From: DATFCK01 sp963728975
GTDB lineage: Bacteria; Verrucomicrobiota; Verrucomicrobiia; Chthoniobacterales; UBA10450
Length of the DNA stretch: 64,000 nucleotides
NCBI GenBank assembly: GCA_963728975.1
Contig: CAVSMF010000007.1
Coordinates: forward strand, 62,001 to 126,000
Reading direction: 5' to 3'
Each line of letters opens with the position of its first letter. Within the stretch, counting starts at the first letter, position 1. Under the pieces are notes generated by a model. It did not search any database. It saw nothing but the letters and a program-made list of their open reading frames with translations, and had not been told where the DNA came from. The position numbers and the translations under genes were made by a program. Shown here piece by piece: positions 36,201 through 45,746 of this stretch.

Positions 36201-36261
36201 GTAGACGCGATCTCTGGTCGCGTGAGGGCCAAAGGGAAAGCGACGGGGACGTCGCTTCTAC
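36201..36261. repeat. GTAG...CTAC inverted repeat element
   Basis: It starts GTAGACGCGATCTCTGGTCGCGT and ends GACGTCGCTTCTAC, with an AAAGGGAAAGCGACGGGGAC middle. It lies between convergent genes. The last four bases give the TAG stop codon of the S9 peptidase gene on the other strand. Confidence 0.7.
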
Positions 36262-38564
36262 TTTTTCCCGGGACTGGACTTTTTCCTGGGACTGGACTTT
36301 TTCCCGGGAATCTCGGGCATCGGCACCGTTTGTTCGGGCGCGACTTCGTATTCCGGTTTCGATACCCCCAGCAGCCAGTGATCGAACCAGCCGACAATAT
36401 GCTGGAGCCGTTCCACCCGGTGCCGCGGCTGTCCCGAGCGCGATAATTCGTGCGATTCGTTCGGGAACCGGACCATTACCGCCGGGATTTTGCGAAACTT
36501 AAGCGCGCGAAACATCTGCTCGCCGCCGGCCCCGGGCGGAGTCCGATAATCCGATTCGCCCAGAATAAACATCATCGGCGTCTTGACGTTCTTAATATAA
36601 GTGATCGGGGAGCGGGCCTTGAATTCCTGCTCGGCGTCGAATGGCGGCGCCTTGAACCAATTCGGTTGAAACAGCGTAAAATCGGCCGTGTACCACCAGT
36701 TGGCCCAACTCGCGATATCGCGCTGGGCCACGGCTGCGGCAAAACGAGTTGTTTGTCCCACCACCCAATCGGTTAAAAGCCCGCCGCCGCTCCCGCCGGT
36801 CACACCCATTTTCTTCTCGTCGATAATTCCTCGATGAATCAGTTCGTCCACGCCGGCCATAAGATCTTTGTAATCGTCGCCGGGATAACGGTATTGAATG
36901 ATATTTCCGAACTCCTGACCGTAAGTGGTGCTCCCGCGCGGATTCGGATAAAGGACCACGTAGCCCTTGGCTGCCATCCATTGAAATTCATGCTCGAAGA
37001 TGTAGCCGTAGGCGCCATGAGGTCCGCCGTGGATATCCAGGATCAGCGGGTATTTTTTGCCGGCCTTGAAATCGGGCGGCTCCTGAATCCAGGCCTGGAT
37101 CTTTTTGCCGTCAAAACTTTTGTAGGAGATCTCTTCGGGCTCGGTGAGAGTGAGCTGAGAAAAGAGCGCATCATTCACGTGGGTTAACTGTTGCGGTTCG
37201 CCGCCGGCGCGCTCCATCGTGAACACGTCGTTGATTTGAGTGGGACTTGATACGGTATAAAGAATTCTGGAACCGTCGGCTGAAGCGCGGAATTGCATCA
37301 CCGCCTGGTTGCCGTGGGTCAGATCGGACGCCGTCCCGTTCGCAACATCAAAGCTCGCCAGCGCTGTCCGGCCTTCTTTTCCGTAAATCTCGAGCAAACT
37401 GCGGCTGTCCCGGGTCCAGAGCGGACTGTTCCTGCCGCCGGCCCGCGGCGCGGCGTTATCTCCGAATACGCCATCGCCCAGACAAAAATCGAATTTCGCC
37501 GTCAGATTCCGCGGTTTCGCGTTCGGAGTCGCGTCTACCACCCAAAGGTCGGGTTGATTATAGGAGTGGATCGGGCGGGTGGCGGACGCGACGAACGCGA
37601 ACTCTTTGCCTTCGGGACTAAGCGAGAGACTATTGATCCTCATTTCGATGGTGTTGATCTTGGTCGGCTCCCCGCCGCTTGCGTTCGTCGAATAAATCTC
37701 GGTCCGCGGCAGATCGTAATACGGCTCATCGATCCGCAACGACGTAAACCAAATTCGAGTGCCGTCGGTGGCCCAGGTAACATTGCCTTCATCGAATCGG
37801 CCGTGGGTGAGTTGCTTGGGCTGCACCTTTTGATCGGCGCTTTCCGGAGCGGTCACCGTCCAGATGTGTTGCGGATGTTTGAAGTCCAGATAGCCCTCGT
37901 CATCTTCTCGGTAAACCGCGCGGGTGATTACCCGAACATCGCTCTCCTTTTCGTCTTCGTTGTTATCCTTCTCGCCGCTTCCTGGAGAAGCCGCAGCCGT
38001 GGCAGAGGGTGAGGGTGGGCTCTTTGTTTCCGCCGCCTTTTTTAATTCTTCTTTCCGCTTTTTCTTTTCCTGCTTGGCCAGATCTTCTGCGTTGGTCGTG
38101 CTCGTAAACGCGATCGATTTTCCATCGGGCGACCAGCGCGGATTGCCCGCGCCTTTGGGCAGATCGGTGAAACTGAACGCGTCGCCGCCCGTCATGGCAA
38201 GCAGGCAAAGCTGGGCCGGCGCGGGTTTGCCATCCTTCTCGTTCGCCCGAAGAAAAACGAGGTACTTAGCGTCCGGCGACCACCGCGGCGTGGAATCGTG
38301 ATGGCCGTTGGTCAATTGGTGCGGCTGCTCTCCGCCGGTTGTTGGAACGGACCAGATCGAAGTGTTGTAGCCGTCTTTTTTCTCGTTGACCGTGATCCGG
38401 ACGAACGCTACCCGGGATCCATCGGGCGACACCTGGGGATCGCCAATCCAGACGAAATCGAAAAGGTCGGTTTCGGTGATGTTGCGTTTTTGGGCGGCTA
38501 ACGACGCGGCCGATCCAAGGACGGCGAACAGGAAAAGGATGACGTAAATTCTAAGGCATAGCAT
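36258..38564 (-). CDS. S9 family (prolyl oligopeptidase-like) exported peptidase
   Basis: From ATG 38564 the protein has 768 residues. It has a signal peptide (MLCLRIYVILFLFAVLGSAA), a WD40-like beta-propeller (repeats such as SPDGSRVAFVRI, SPDAKYLVFLRA, SPDGKSIAFTST) and a C-terminal alpha/beta-hydrolase domain. The nucleophile motif is GVTGGSGGGLLTDW; the acid lies after MFILGESDYRTPPG and the histidine is in FPNESHELSRSG. It would cut peptides, often after proline or releasing acyl-amino acids, outside the cytoplasm. The extreme C-terminus repeats SSPxKK, encoded by a short tandem DNA repeat, and the stop lies in a REP-like element. An earlier start at 38618 lacks a signal peptide. Confidence 0.93.
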   Translation of the reverse strand: MLCLRIYVILFLFAVLGSAASLAAQKRNITETDLFDFVWIGDPQVSPDGSRVAFVRITVNEKKDGYNTSIWSVPTTGGEQPHQLTNGHHDSTPRWSPDAKYLVFLRANEKDGKPAPAQLCLLAMTGGDAFSFTDLPKGAGNPRWSPDGKSIAFTSTTNAEDLAKQEKKKRKEELKKAAETKSPPSPSATAAASPGSGEKDNNEDEKESDVRVITRAVYREDDEGYLDFKHPQHIWTVTAPESADQKVQPKQLTHGRFDEGNVTWATDGTRIWFTSLRIDEPYYDLPRTEIYSTNASGGEPTKINTIEMRINSLSLSPEGKEFAFVASATRPIHSYNQPDLWVVDATPNAKPRNLTAKFDFCLGDGVFGDNAAPRAGGRNSPLWTRDSRSLLEIYGKEGRTALASFDVANGTASDLTHGNQAVMQFRASADGSRILYTVSSPTQINDVFTMERAGGEPQQLTHVNDALFSQLTLTEPEEISYKSFDGKKIQAWIQEPPDFKAGKKYPLILDIHGGPHGAYGYIFEHEFQWMAAKGYVVLYPNPRGSTTYGQEFGNIIQYRYPGDDYKDLMAGVDELIHRGIIDEKKMGVTGGSGGGLLTDWVVGQTTRFAAAVAQRDIASWANWWYTADFTLFQPNWFKAPPFDAEQEFKARSPITYIKNVKTPMMFILGESDYRTPPGAGGEQMFRALKFRKIPAVMVRFPNESHELSRSGQPRHRVERLQHIVGWFDHWLLGVSKPEYEVAPEQTVPMPEIPGKKSSPRKKSSPGKK

Positions 38565-39104
38565 CCGCCCAACTAACACGGGAGGGACGAGCTTGTCTCG
38601 TCCCATTATTTTCTGCAATCTTAACCGCGGATTACGCGGATGCGAAAGATGGGAGTGATGGAGTGATGGAGTGATGGAGGATTGCGGATTGCGGATTGCG
38701 GATTGCGGATTGCGGAATGCGGAATGCGGAATGATGGGGATCGGTGGGAGGGACTGGTGGAGTAATGGAGTGATGGAGGAGGGGGGATTGCGGATTGCGG
38801 ATTGCGGAATGCGGAATGATGGGGATCGGTGGGAGGGACTGGTGGAGTAATGGAGTGGTGGAGTGATGGAGTAACGGAGACCCCATAATCCAATCCTGTA
38901 AATCCTGTTAATCCTGTCTGGTCCCCTCGGGCGCCTACGGAGATGCGCCCCTACCCGGGCAAGAATTCCTGGTTTCCAGATTCAATCCTCCCCTTCTCCC
39001 CCTGGCGTCTCACAGAGACGCCCTACAATCGCACTTCCTGCTTTCCTGCGTTCCTTAGCCATTCTCCTTCCTGGATTCCTGGTTTCCAGATTCTCCCTTC
39101 CCCT
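38565..39104. repeat. Repeat spacer: octamers, heptamers and hairpins
   Basis: TGGAGTGA/TGGAGTAA octamers (about 38649-38670, 38755-38780 and 38840-38875) alternate with GCGGATT heptamer runs (about 38678-38735 and 38786-38815). A GTAG-family hairpin in inverted orientation ends at about 38954 (CGCCCCTAC), and another ends at 39027 (GACGCCCTAC). Frames crossing this stretch are repeat translations. Confidence 0.65.
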
Positions 39105-40415
39105 TCACATATGCTCGATAATATTATCGCCGAACTGCGAGCACTTGATCTCAGTCGCCCCTTCCATCTGCCGGGCGAAATCGTAGGTGACTCGTTTGCT
39201 TGCGATCGCCCCGTTCAATCCCTTCAAAATCAAATCGGCCGCTTCCGTCCAGCCCATGTAACGGAACATCATCTCGCCCGAGAGAATCATCGACCCCGGA
39301 TTCACCTTGTCCTGATCCGCGTATTTCGGCGCCGTTCCGTGCGTTGCCTCAAACACGGCATGCCCGGTGATGTAATTGATGTTTCCTCCGGGAGCGATGC
39401 CGATCCCGCCTACTTGCGCGGCCAGAGCGTCGCTCAAGTAATCGCCATTCAGATTTAACGTCGCAATCACATCGAAATCTTCCGGCCGGGTTAATATCTG
39501 CTGCAAGGTGATGTCGGCTATGGCGTCTTTGATGACAATGCCGCCCCCCGGTTTGCCGGCCGGAATCTTGCACCACGGGCCGCCATCGATCTCTTCCGCG
39601 CCAAAATATTGTTTGGCAACGTCGTAACCCCAGTCCCGGAACGCCCCTTCCGTGAACTTCATGATGTTGCCCTTGTGCACCAGAGTCACGCTCTTGCGAT
39701 TGTTTTGAATGGCGTAGGAAATCGCGCTGTGAATCAACCGGACACTCCCGGAGCGGCTAACCGGTTTGATCCCGATCCCCACTTCGACGTCGGTTTTCTC
39801 CGGCGCCCCGACTTTTTTCCAGAACTCGGCCGCCTTTTCTTTTGTGCCGAAACGGATTTTCGCAAAATCTTTGGGAAATTCTTTTGCCAGGAAATCGAGG
39901 ATCTTCTGCGATTCCGGTGTGCCGGGGGCAAATTCAATTCCGGCATAAATGTCTTCCGTATTTTCGCGAAAGATCACCATGTTGACCTTCTCCGGGTGCT
40001 TGACCGGGGAGGGGACGCCTTTGAAGTACTGGACCGGCCGGAGACAAACGAAAAGATCGAGCAACTGCCGGAGAGCGACGTTGAGCGATCGGATTCCGCC
40101 GCCGACGGGGGTAGTCAACGGCCCTTTGATGCCGACAAGGTATTCGCGAAAAGCCTCCACCGTGTCGTCCGGGAGCCAGGAATCGAACTTGTCTTTGGCG
40201 ACCTGGCCGGCAAAAACCTCGAACCAGGAGATCTTTTTCTTGTCCGCGTAAGCCTTTTTAACCGCGGCGTCGAACACCCGGACGCTGGCCGCCCAGATAT
40301 CGGGGCCGGTGCCATCGCCCCGGATAAACGGAATGATTGGTTGATTTGGGACCTTGAGATTTTGGTCGCGGGTGATTTTTTCGCCCGGTGGCGGGGCAAC
40401 ATCTTTGTACGGCAT
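39105..40415 (-). CDS. icd: Isocitrate dehydrogenase (NADP)
   Basis: This 436-residue protein makes 2-oxoglutarate from isocitrate in the TCA cycle. It follows the E. coli Icd type: FIRGDGTGPDIW, the substrate serine in GGGIRSLNVALRQ, FRENTEDIYAGIEF, the catalytic NIMKFTEGAFRDWGY and the coenzyme site HGTAPKYADQDKVNPGS. The Lys-Tyr of GTAPKYA is the NADP-type pair. Length fits the family. It stands alone between two repeat spacers. Confidence 0.96.
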   Translation of the reverse strand: MPYKDVAPPPGEKITRDQNLKVPNQPIIPFIRGDGTGPDIWAASVRVFDAAVKKAYADKKKISWFEVFAGQVAKDKFDSWLPDDTVEAFREYLVGIKGPLTTPVGGGIRSLNVALRQLLDLFVCLRPVQYFKGVPSPVKHPEKVNMVIFRENTEDIYAGIEFAPGTPESQKILDFLAKEFPKDFAKIRFGTKEKAAEFWKKVGAPEKTDVEVGIGIKPVSRSGSVRLIHSAISYAIQNNRKSVTLVHKGNIMKFTEGAFRDWGYDVAKQYFGAEEIDGGPWCKIPAGKPGGGIVIKDAIADITLQQILTRPEDFDVIATLNLNGDYLSDALAAQVGGIGIAPGGNINYITGHAVFEATHGTAPKYADQDKVNPGSMILSGEMMFRYMGWTEAADLILKGLNGAIASKRVTYDFARQMEGATEIKCSQFGDNIIEHM

Positions 40416-41296
40416 AAGGAAGAGATTCTAAATGGAAATTGAAAATTAGAAAGTCTGCCCGCCGCGGCGGGGCCTGCGGGAGGGACGTGCTTGTCTCGTC
40501 CCATTTATTTGCCCCCAAAGTAGAAGCGGCGTCCTCGCCGCTTTTGGGCGCTAAAGGAATGTCTAAGGAACGCAGGAAAGCAGGAAGGACACTTGGGTAT
40601 GAACCGCGGACTACCCTGATGGGAAAGATGGAGTAATGGAGCGGTGGAGTGATCGGCTGATGGAGTAATGGAGTGGTGGAGTGATGGAGGAGGGGGGATT
40701 GCGGATTGCGGATTGCGGAATGATGGGGATCGGTGGGAGGGACTGGTGGAGTAATGGAGTAATGGAGTGATGGAGTGATGGAGGAGGGGGGATTGCGGAT
40801 TGCGGATTGCGGATTGCGGAATGATGGGGATCGGTGGGAGGGACTGGTGGAGTAATGGAGTAATGGAGTGATGGAGTGATAGAGTGATGGAGACTCCACA
40901 CTCTAATCCTGTAATCCTGTTAATCCTGTCTGGTCCCCCCGGGCGCCTACGGAGATGCGCCCCTACCTGTGCAAGAATTCCTGGATTCCTGGTTTCCAGA
41001 TTCAATCCTTCCCTTCTCCCCCTGGCGTCTCACAGAGACGCCCTACAATCGCACTTCCTGCTTTCCTGCGTTCCTTAGCAATGCTCCTTCCTGGTTTCCT
41101 GGCTTCCAGATTCAATTCTGTCTGATATTCCTGCTTTCCTGCGTTCCTTAGCAATGCTCCTTCCTGGTTTCCTGGCTTCCAGATTAAAATTTCCTCCTCT
41201 CTCTTCCGCGCGCCCATTGTCCACCGCCTTCTGGCTCCTGAACATGTCCGGCCTCGACCGGCAGACAAGTTCCCGGCTACCCTTTATAGTATAGGG
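40416..41296. repeat. Long repeat spacer upstream of icd
   Basis: It contains a GTAG hairpin from 40520, two near-copies of a block made of TGGAGTAA octamers plus GCGGATT heptamers (about 40625-40750 and 40751-40870), and inverted GTAG hairpins ending near 40968 and 41047. A short sequence (TAGCAATGCTCCTTCCTGGTT type) occurs twice near 41078 and 41147. No gene is seen. Confidence 0.65.
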
Positions 41297-42529
41297 ATGA
41301 CCGGGAAAGGTGTGCTCGCATGGGTGGGGATGTTGGCGGCGGTCGCCACGGCGCTTCAGGCGCAGACCAACCTCAACGTTCGGCTTCTCACTTACAATAT
41401 CCACCGGGACATCGGTGGGAGCGATTCGAACACCGGGTCGCAGCCCGCCCTGGCCAAGATCGTCAATTATCTCGACCCGGACATCTGGACGATTAACGAG
41501 CTGGGCGGAAACAATGTCTCCTTCAACGCGACGACCGCGCATGACGACCTGGTTGCGTTTATCCACGATGACCTCACCATCTTCGGTCCCGATCCGCAGG
41601 AGAACATCGACTACTTCATCTACCTCAGTTCTCTCGATGACGGTTACGAGACCGTGGCGATCGTGTCGCGCTTTCCCTTTGCATCAACCCACACCTATTC
41701 GGATGCCGGCAATGGTTTCGGCGCGCTACGCGGTTTGGCCCGAGCGTCGGTGGACCTGCCAAACGGCGATATGCTGGACGTTTTCACTGCCCATTTGAAA
41801 GCCAGCAGCACCACCACGGACGCCGAGAAACGCCAGACCGAGGCCGATGCCGATGAGGTCAGCGTCGGGAACTGGATCATGGCGCATCCTGACGATGGCG
41901 TTGCTGTCACCGGCGATTGGAACGAAACGGAGGATCCCGGCGAAAGCGCCAACTGGACCGGTCACAGCATTGGCGACATCCTTTCCAGTCCGCACGAAGC
42001 ATATCATCCGATTACCACCATGCGCTCGGCCGGACTGACCGACCCGGCGCCGGTCAGCATCGCCGGGAATGACGACACGATTGATTCGACGCATCCCACG
42101 TCGCGCTTCGATTACACGATGTACGCCAACACCGAACTGGTTACGGGCGAAGTGTTCGACACAAATCAGTACACCAGCACGCAGCTGGCCGAGCTCAATG
42201 CCGTCAACGGCACCGACTTCGTCGCGCGCGACTCCTCCACGGCGTCCGATCATCTTCCCGTTTTGTCAATCCTGTGGGTCGGTTTCGTGCCGGACGTTCT
42301 ATCGGCCGCGCGCGACAATGGTTCGTTCTCGATTACTTACAAAACATCGAAATCGCCAAACCTGAGTCACATCGTCGAGGAATCAACCGACCTCCAGTCG
42401 TGGATGCCGGTGCAATCAACGGATCAAATCGTTGCCCAGAATGCCGACAGCGAGACCATTCAATCGACTGTTACGGCCGGAAGCACCGGCCCTCTTTTCC
42501 TGCGCGTTCGCGTGACCGTCGCACCGTGA
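41297..42529 (+). CDS. Exported endonuclease/exonuclease/phosphatase family protein
   Basis: This 410-residue protein has an N-terminal signal peptide (MTGKGVLAWVGMLAAVATAL...). The EEP fold is marked by LLTYNIHRD near the start, IVSRFPF in the middle, VAVTGDWNETED (Asp/Asn pair) and a terminal SDHLPVLSI (catalytic His). Members cut phosphodiester bonds in DNA, RNA or lipids. A C-terminal domain of about 85 residues (SFSITYKTSKSPNLSHIVEE...) is a beta domain often found at the end of exported verrucomicrobial proteins. Substrate unknown. Start ATG 41297. Confidence 0.88.
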   Translation: MTGKGVLAWVGMLAAVATALQAQTNLNVRLLTYNIHRDIGGSDSNTGSQPALAKIVNYLDPDIWTINELGGNNVSFNATTAHDDLVAFIHDDLTIFGPDPQENIDYFIYLSSLDDGYETVAIVSRFPFASTHTYSDAGNGFGALRGLARASVDLPNGDMLDVFTAHLKASSTTTDAEKRQTEADADEVSVGNWIMAHPDDGVAVTGDWNETEDPGESANWTGHSIGDILSSPHEAYHPITTMRSAGLTDPAPVSIAGNDDTIDSTHPTSRFDYTMYANTELVTGEVFDTNQYTSTQLAELNAVNGTDFVARDSSTASDHLPVLSILWVGFVPDVLSAARDNGSFSITYKTSKSPNLSHIVEESTDLQSWMPVQSTDQIVAQNADSETIQSTVTAGSTGPLFLRVRVTVAP

Positions 42530-43425
42530 CCTTGCACGCTGTCGCGCCTGTCTGGTTCCAGTCTGGGTTTTGAATCTTTTACTTGGCTTCTGATTTTAGC
42601 CACAGATTTACACGGATGAAACACAGATAGGGCAAAGGCTTCTGGCATTCTGATGTTTTAACCGCGGATAACACGGATGGCTCGGATGACAAATCATTAC
42701 TCCATTACTCCACTACCCCCCCGCCGCACTTCCTGCTTTCCTGCTTTCCTTAGCAATTCTCTCTTCCTGGTTCCCTGTCCGGGCTTCCGCCTGGGCGCCT
42801 ACGGAGATGCGCCCCTACCTGGGACTTGGTTATTGGTTAACGGGTTATTGGTAATTGAGTATTAGTGCTTCCCTGGTGCTTGGTTATTGTGCTTGATGTT
42901 TTAATCGCCCCCCTCCCCCGGATGGCTCACAGAGACGCCCTACAATCAGATTCCTGCATCATTCCTGCTTTCCATTAGCAATTCTCCTTCCTGGTTTCCT
43001 GTCCGGGCTTCCCCCGGGCGCCTACGGAGATGCGCCCCTACCTGGGACTTGGTTATTGGTTAACGGGTTATTGGTAATTGAGTATTGGTGCTTCCCTGGT
43101 GCTTGGTTATTGGTGCTTGGTGCTTTCGTCGCCCCCCTCCCCCGACGTCTCACAGAGACGCCCTACAATCAGATTCCTGCGTTCCTGCTTTCCTTAGCAA
43201 TTCTCCTTCCTGCTTTCCTGTCCGGGCTTCCCCCGGGCGCCTACGGAGATGCGCCCCTACCTGGGACTTGGTTATTGGTTAACGGGTTATTGGTGATTGA
43301 ATATTGGTGCTTCCCTGGTGCTTGGTTATTGGTGATTGGTGCTTTCGTCGCCCCCCTCCCCTGGCGTCTCACAGAGACGCCCTACAATCACACTTCCTGC
43401 TTTCCTCAGCGCCCCCCCAAGGGAA
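42530..43425. repeat. Spacer with three tandem copies of a ~220-bp repeat
   Basis: An inverted copy of the 100-bp element (about 42592-42690) is followed by three direct copies of a block of about 220 bp starting at about 42744, 42967 and 43187 and ending near 43405. Each holds CGCCTACGGAGATGCGCCCC, a TTGGTTATTGGT-type tract and a hairpin ending GACGCCCTAC. Open frames here are repeat translations. Confidence 0.75.
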
Positions 43426-43441
43426 TGGCTCAATTTTTGTT
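43426..43441 (+). promoter_or_regulatory. Possible sigma-54 promoter of the VPDSG-CTERM gene
   Basis: TGGCTC-N5-TTGTT has the correct -24/-12 spacing, with one change in each half from the consensus TGGCAC-N5-TTGCT. The expected transcript start is about 110 bases before the ATG at 43564. Only weak support. Confidence 0.3.
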
Positions 43442-43563
43442 GAAAACCATGGTGGAATAAGCTTGACGAGATGCCGGTCGATCTCTCATATCTGGGGTGT
43501 CTGATTCTTACGTATTACGTACTATTATTAATTAGAACTCCCAAAACCCCCACCCAAAATCCT

Positions 43564-44214
43564 ATGAAACGACTCGCGCTGGCGAAAACAATCGTTTGCA
43601 TTGCTGCCTTGCTCTGTGCCTGGACCTGGAATGTGAAGGCAAACCTCGTTGCCGACCCCGGCTTCGAGGCGAGCGCCGACGGGACCGGCCCGCATCCTTT
43701 TTCTGCAGCCTGGACGGACGTCGATCCCAGCGGGTTCAGCGGAGTAGGTGGTGATTCGGCCTTCGCCCACACGGGAAACAACTACGCGTTTCTGGGTGCG
43801 ACTAACTATCCGAACACGCCACCGATTACTGGATCTTTAAGTCAAAATCTCGCCACCACGTCTGGAATCTCCTACACCCTGTCGTTTTTTTTGGCCAATG
43901 ACATCACCACCGGCCCGAATCTCGGTTCCTTCACCTCTTTCGAGGTTTTGTGGAACGGCATCTCAATCTTTAGCGCCACCAATCAGCCTGCGTTCGACTA
44001 TACCCAATTCACGTTTTCGGATCTCGTGGCAACGGGCCCACTGACAACGTTGGAGTTTCGTTACGAGCACGATAATGACTGGTTCAGGCTCGATGATGTC
44101 TCTGTTGAGGTTCCTGATTCAGGCTCAACCATTTGGTTGGCCCTGCCGATTTTTGCCGGCTTGGGCCTCCTGCATTTCCGGGTTAAAACAGGGAAAGCCT
44201 CGGCTCGAGTCTAA
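43564..44214 (+). CDS. VPDSG-CTERM exported protein
   Basis: From ATG 43564 the protein has 216 residues. It has a signal peptide (MKRLALAKTIVCIAALLCAW...), a jelly-roll-like body starting NLVADPGFEASADGTGPHPF, as in carbohydrate-binding-like surface domains, and the C-terminal sorting signal VPDSGSTIWLALPIFAGLGL followed by a basic tail. Sorting by an exosortase-type system is inferred. An upstream in-frame start at 43471 would add a spurious segment before the signal peptide. Confidence 0.88.
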   Translation: MKRLALAKTIVCIAALLCAWTWNVKANLVADPGFEASADGTGPHPFSAAWTDVDPSGFSGVGGDSAFAHTGNNYAFLGATNYPNTPPITGSLSQNLATTSGISYTLSFFLANDITTGPNLGSFTSFEVLWNGISIFSATNQPAFDYTQFTFSDLVATGPLTTLEFRYEHDNDWFRLDDVSVEVPDSGSTIWLALPIFAGLGLLHFRVKTGKASARV

Positions 44215-44465
44215 GAACTTCATCGATTTTCCTCCACCGGACTGACGGCGAGCCAGACGGGATCACTGTGAAGGGCGGCCTCTCGGGTCATTCCGAGCGG
44301 AGCGAGGAATCGGGAGTGATGGGTCATCCCGGAGATAGTCGAACCAAGCCCGGTTGTTTCAGATCGAGAGGGTAAGTAAACAGATACGAAAAAACCGGCG
44401 CCTTTACCACCGGCAGGGTTCCCTTTTCGGGAGATATATTCTACGATAGATCAAGCAAAATACCG
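44215..44465. other. Leader region of the next exported-protein gene
   Basis: It contains a copy of the TTCCGAGCGGAGCGAGGAAT element (near 44293). At 44395-44425 is a C/G-rich stretch with two small hairpins (CCGGCGCC...ACCGGC and CCCTTTTCGGG) that might be a structured leader. I could not match it to a known riboswitch. Confidence 0.3.
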
Positions 44466-45275
44466 ATGAAGCGTTCCTTTTTCGTGGGTCTAATTTTACC
44501 CTTGTTAATTTCCGGTGGCACCATCGATGCCGCACTGATTTACGATCAGGGCGCTCCGGATCTGCAAGAAGGTTTTGAAATTACCCATTTCAAGGAGGCC
44601 GATCAGTTCACTCTCAGCGCGGCTGCCATTCTGGGAAATGTTAAGTTTTGGGATATAGAAGCCTCGGCCGATTTTCAAAGTTCCATCCTCTGGGAAATCC
44701 GCGCCAACAGCCAGAGCAATCTCCCCGGCGCGGTCCTTTTCAGCGGCACTTCGACCAACCTGACTCATGTGTCTACAGGCCGCAACGCATTCGGTTATCT
44801 GGAGTTCGTCGATAGCTTCGACATCGGCTCGGTTTCGTTGCCGGCGGGGACCTACTGGCTTGTCCTGCACAATGGGCCGCTCTCCTATAACGAGAACCAG
44901 AATATCTTCTGGGAGACGGTTGCGACCAACCGAACAGACCCGACTTATAGTGACGAGGCTCCTTTCATGAATGTCTGGGACAGTAACTTCGACTTCTCGC
45001 AGATGGCCTTCCAGCTCAATGGCGTTCCCGAAAGCCTCCGGCCGCGGGTCACAGCCCTGGGGTTCAACATCAACGGCGCTTTCCAGATCAATTTTACCAC
45101 CGTCGCCGGTCAACACTACCGGGTCGATTACAAAAACAATATGACCGATGCGTCCTGGACTATTGTGTCTGGAGCGCAAAGTGTAGCCGGCACCGGCGCC
45201 GTAGTTCAGGTAACCGACCCTGATCCGACTCTTCCGAGCCGGCCGCGCCGGTTTTACCGGGTAGTCTTGCTTTAA
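44466..45275 (+). CDS. Exported protein with C-terminal beta domain
   Basis: This 269-residue protein has a signal peptide (MKRSFFVGLILPLLISGGTI). The body contains ADQFTLSAAAILGNVKFWDI and SVSLPAGTYWLVLHNGP, typical of beta-sandwich domains in exported proteins of this phylum. The C-terminal domain (about 205-269, INFTTVAGQHYRVDYKNNMT to RRFYRVVLL) is a known verrucomicrobial tail found on many surface proteins. No PEP-/VPDSG-type sorting signal. Function unknown. Confidence 0.8.
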   Translation: MKRSFFVGLILPLLISGGTIDAALIYDQGAPDLQEGFEITHFKEADQFTLSAAAILGNVKFWDIEASADFQSSILWEIRANSQSNLPGAVLFSGTSTNLTHVSTGRNAFGYLEFVDSFDIGSVSLPAGTYWLVLHNGPLSYNENQNIFWETVATNRTDPTYSDEAPFMNVWDSNFDFSQMAFQLNGVPESLRPRVTALGFNINGAFQINFTTVAGQHYRVDYKNNMTDASWTIVSGAQSVAGTGAVVQVTDPDPTLPSRPRRFYRVVLL

Positions 45276-45276
45276 G

Positions 45277-45322
45277 GTAGTGCAAGCGTCTCGCTTGCTC
45301 GCAAGCCGGAGGCTTGCGCTAC
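45277..45322. repeat. GTAG...CTAC inverted repeat element
   Basis: GTAGTGCAAGCGTCTCGCTT and its partner AAGCCGGAGGCTTGCGCTAC form two adjacent hairpins bounded by GTAG and CTAC. It begins one base after the stop codon of the exported-protein gene. Confidence 0.7.
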
Positions 45323-45443
45323 TTTGCTCAACGGAAGTTAAGGCAAAGATCGACCTGGAATATCCATATTTGCCATAAAGATAAAATATTTGCTTGCATC
45401 GCCCCCGGGCATTTCGTAAAAGCCTTTTGTAAGGGTTCCTCCA

Positions 45444-45746
45444 ATGAAAAATCTCCTCTTCGCCTCAATAGGGCAGCACCGCGTTCGGGCAGCACTGGCC
45501 GCTACCCTCATAGTGGCTTCGGTTGCCACTTTCTGGTTCGCCGCGGCGCCTCGTGCGCTTGCCTCCAGCTGCACCATTTGTCACAAACGAGTCCAAACCT
45601 TGACCGTAGTCTGCGGCAGCTTGACCTACCGAAGATATAAAGATGGGGGAGATACTGACGGTCCCTGTGAAGCGACTGTCGGCAATCACTTTTTGAAACC
45701 GGCCCGGCCAGACCGGCCAGGGCGGAAGCAGCCGACCAGGAATTGA
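45444..45746 (+). CDS. Small exported Cys-containing protein
   Basis: This 100-residue protein has an N-terminal membrane/signal segment (about residues 16-41) followed by CTICHKRVQTLTVVCGSLTY, then KDGGDTDGPCEAT. The four cysteines and the CxxCH-like start may bind metal or form disulfides; a c-type haem is possible through CTICH, but the rest is too short for a cytochrome. Similar short proteins occur in related genomes as I recall, without known function. Start ATG 45444 follows AAGGGTTCCTCCA. Confidence 0.65.
   Translation: MKNLLFASIGQHRVRAALAATLIVASVATFWFAAAPRALASSCTICHKRVQTLTVVCGSLTYRRYKDGGDTDGPCEATVGNHFLKPARPDRPGRKQPTRN

Noticed and set aside
37293..38012. 239-residue plus-strand frame
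   Set aside because: It is antisense to the S9 peptidase beta-propeller, with no domain pattern.
40258..41005. Minus-strand frames rich in HHSITP and AIRNPQS repeats
   Set aside because: They are translations of TGGAGTGA octamers and GCGGATT heptamers, without start signals or homology.
43056..43460. 134-residue plus-strand frame with repeated VIEYWCFPGAW segments
   Set aside because: It is a translation of the tandem 220-bp repeat; the repeats are intergenic elsewhere.
44395..44440. Possible riboswitch before the exported-protein gene
   Set aside because: Two small hairpins are visible, but the conserved nucleotides of GEMM, fluoride or other common riboswitches are not found.
45571..45585. 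CxxCH haem-binding site in the small exported protein
   Set aside because: CTICH fits the motif, but the protein is too short and has no distal ligand pattern. Three further cysteines or a metal site explain it as well, so cytochrome was not called.
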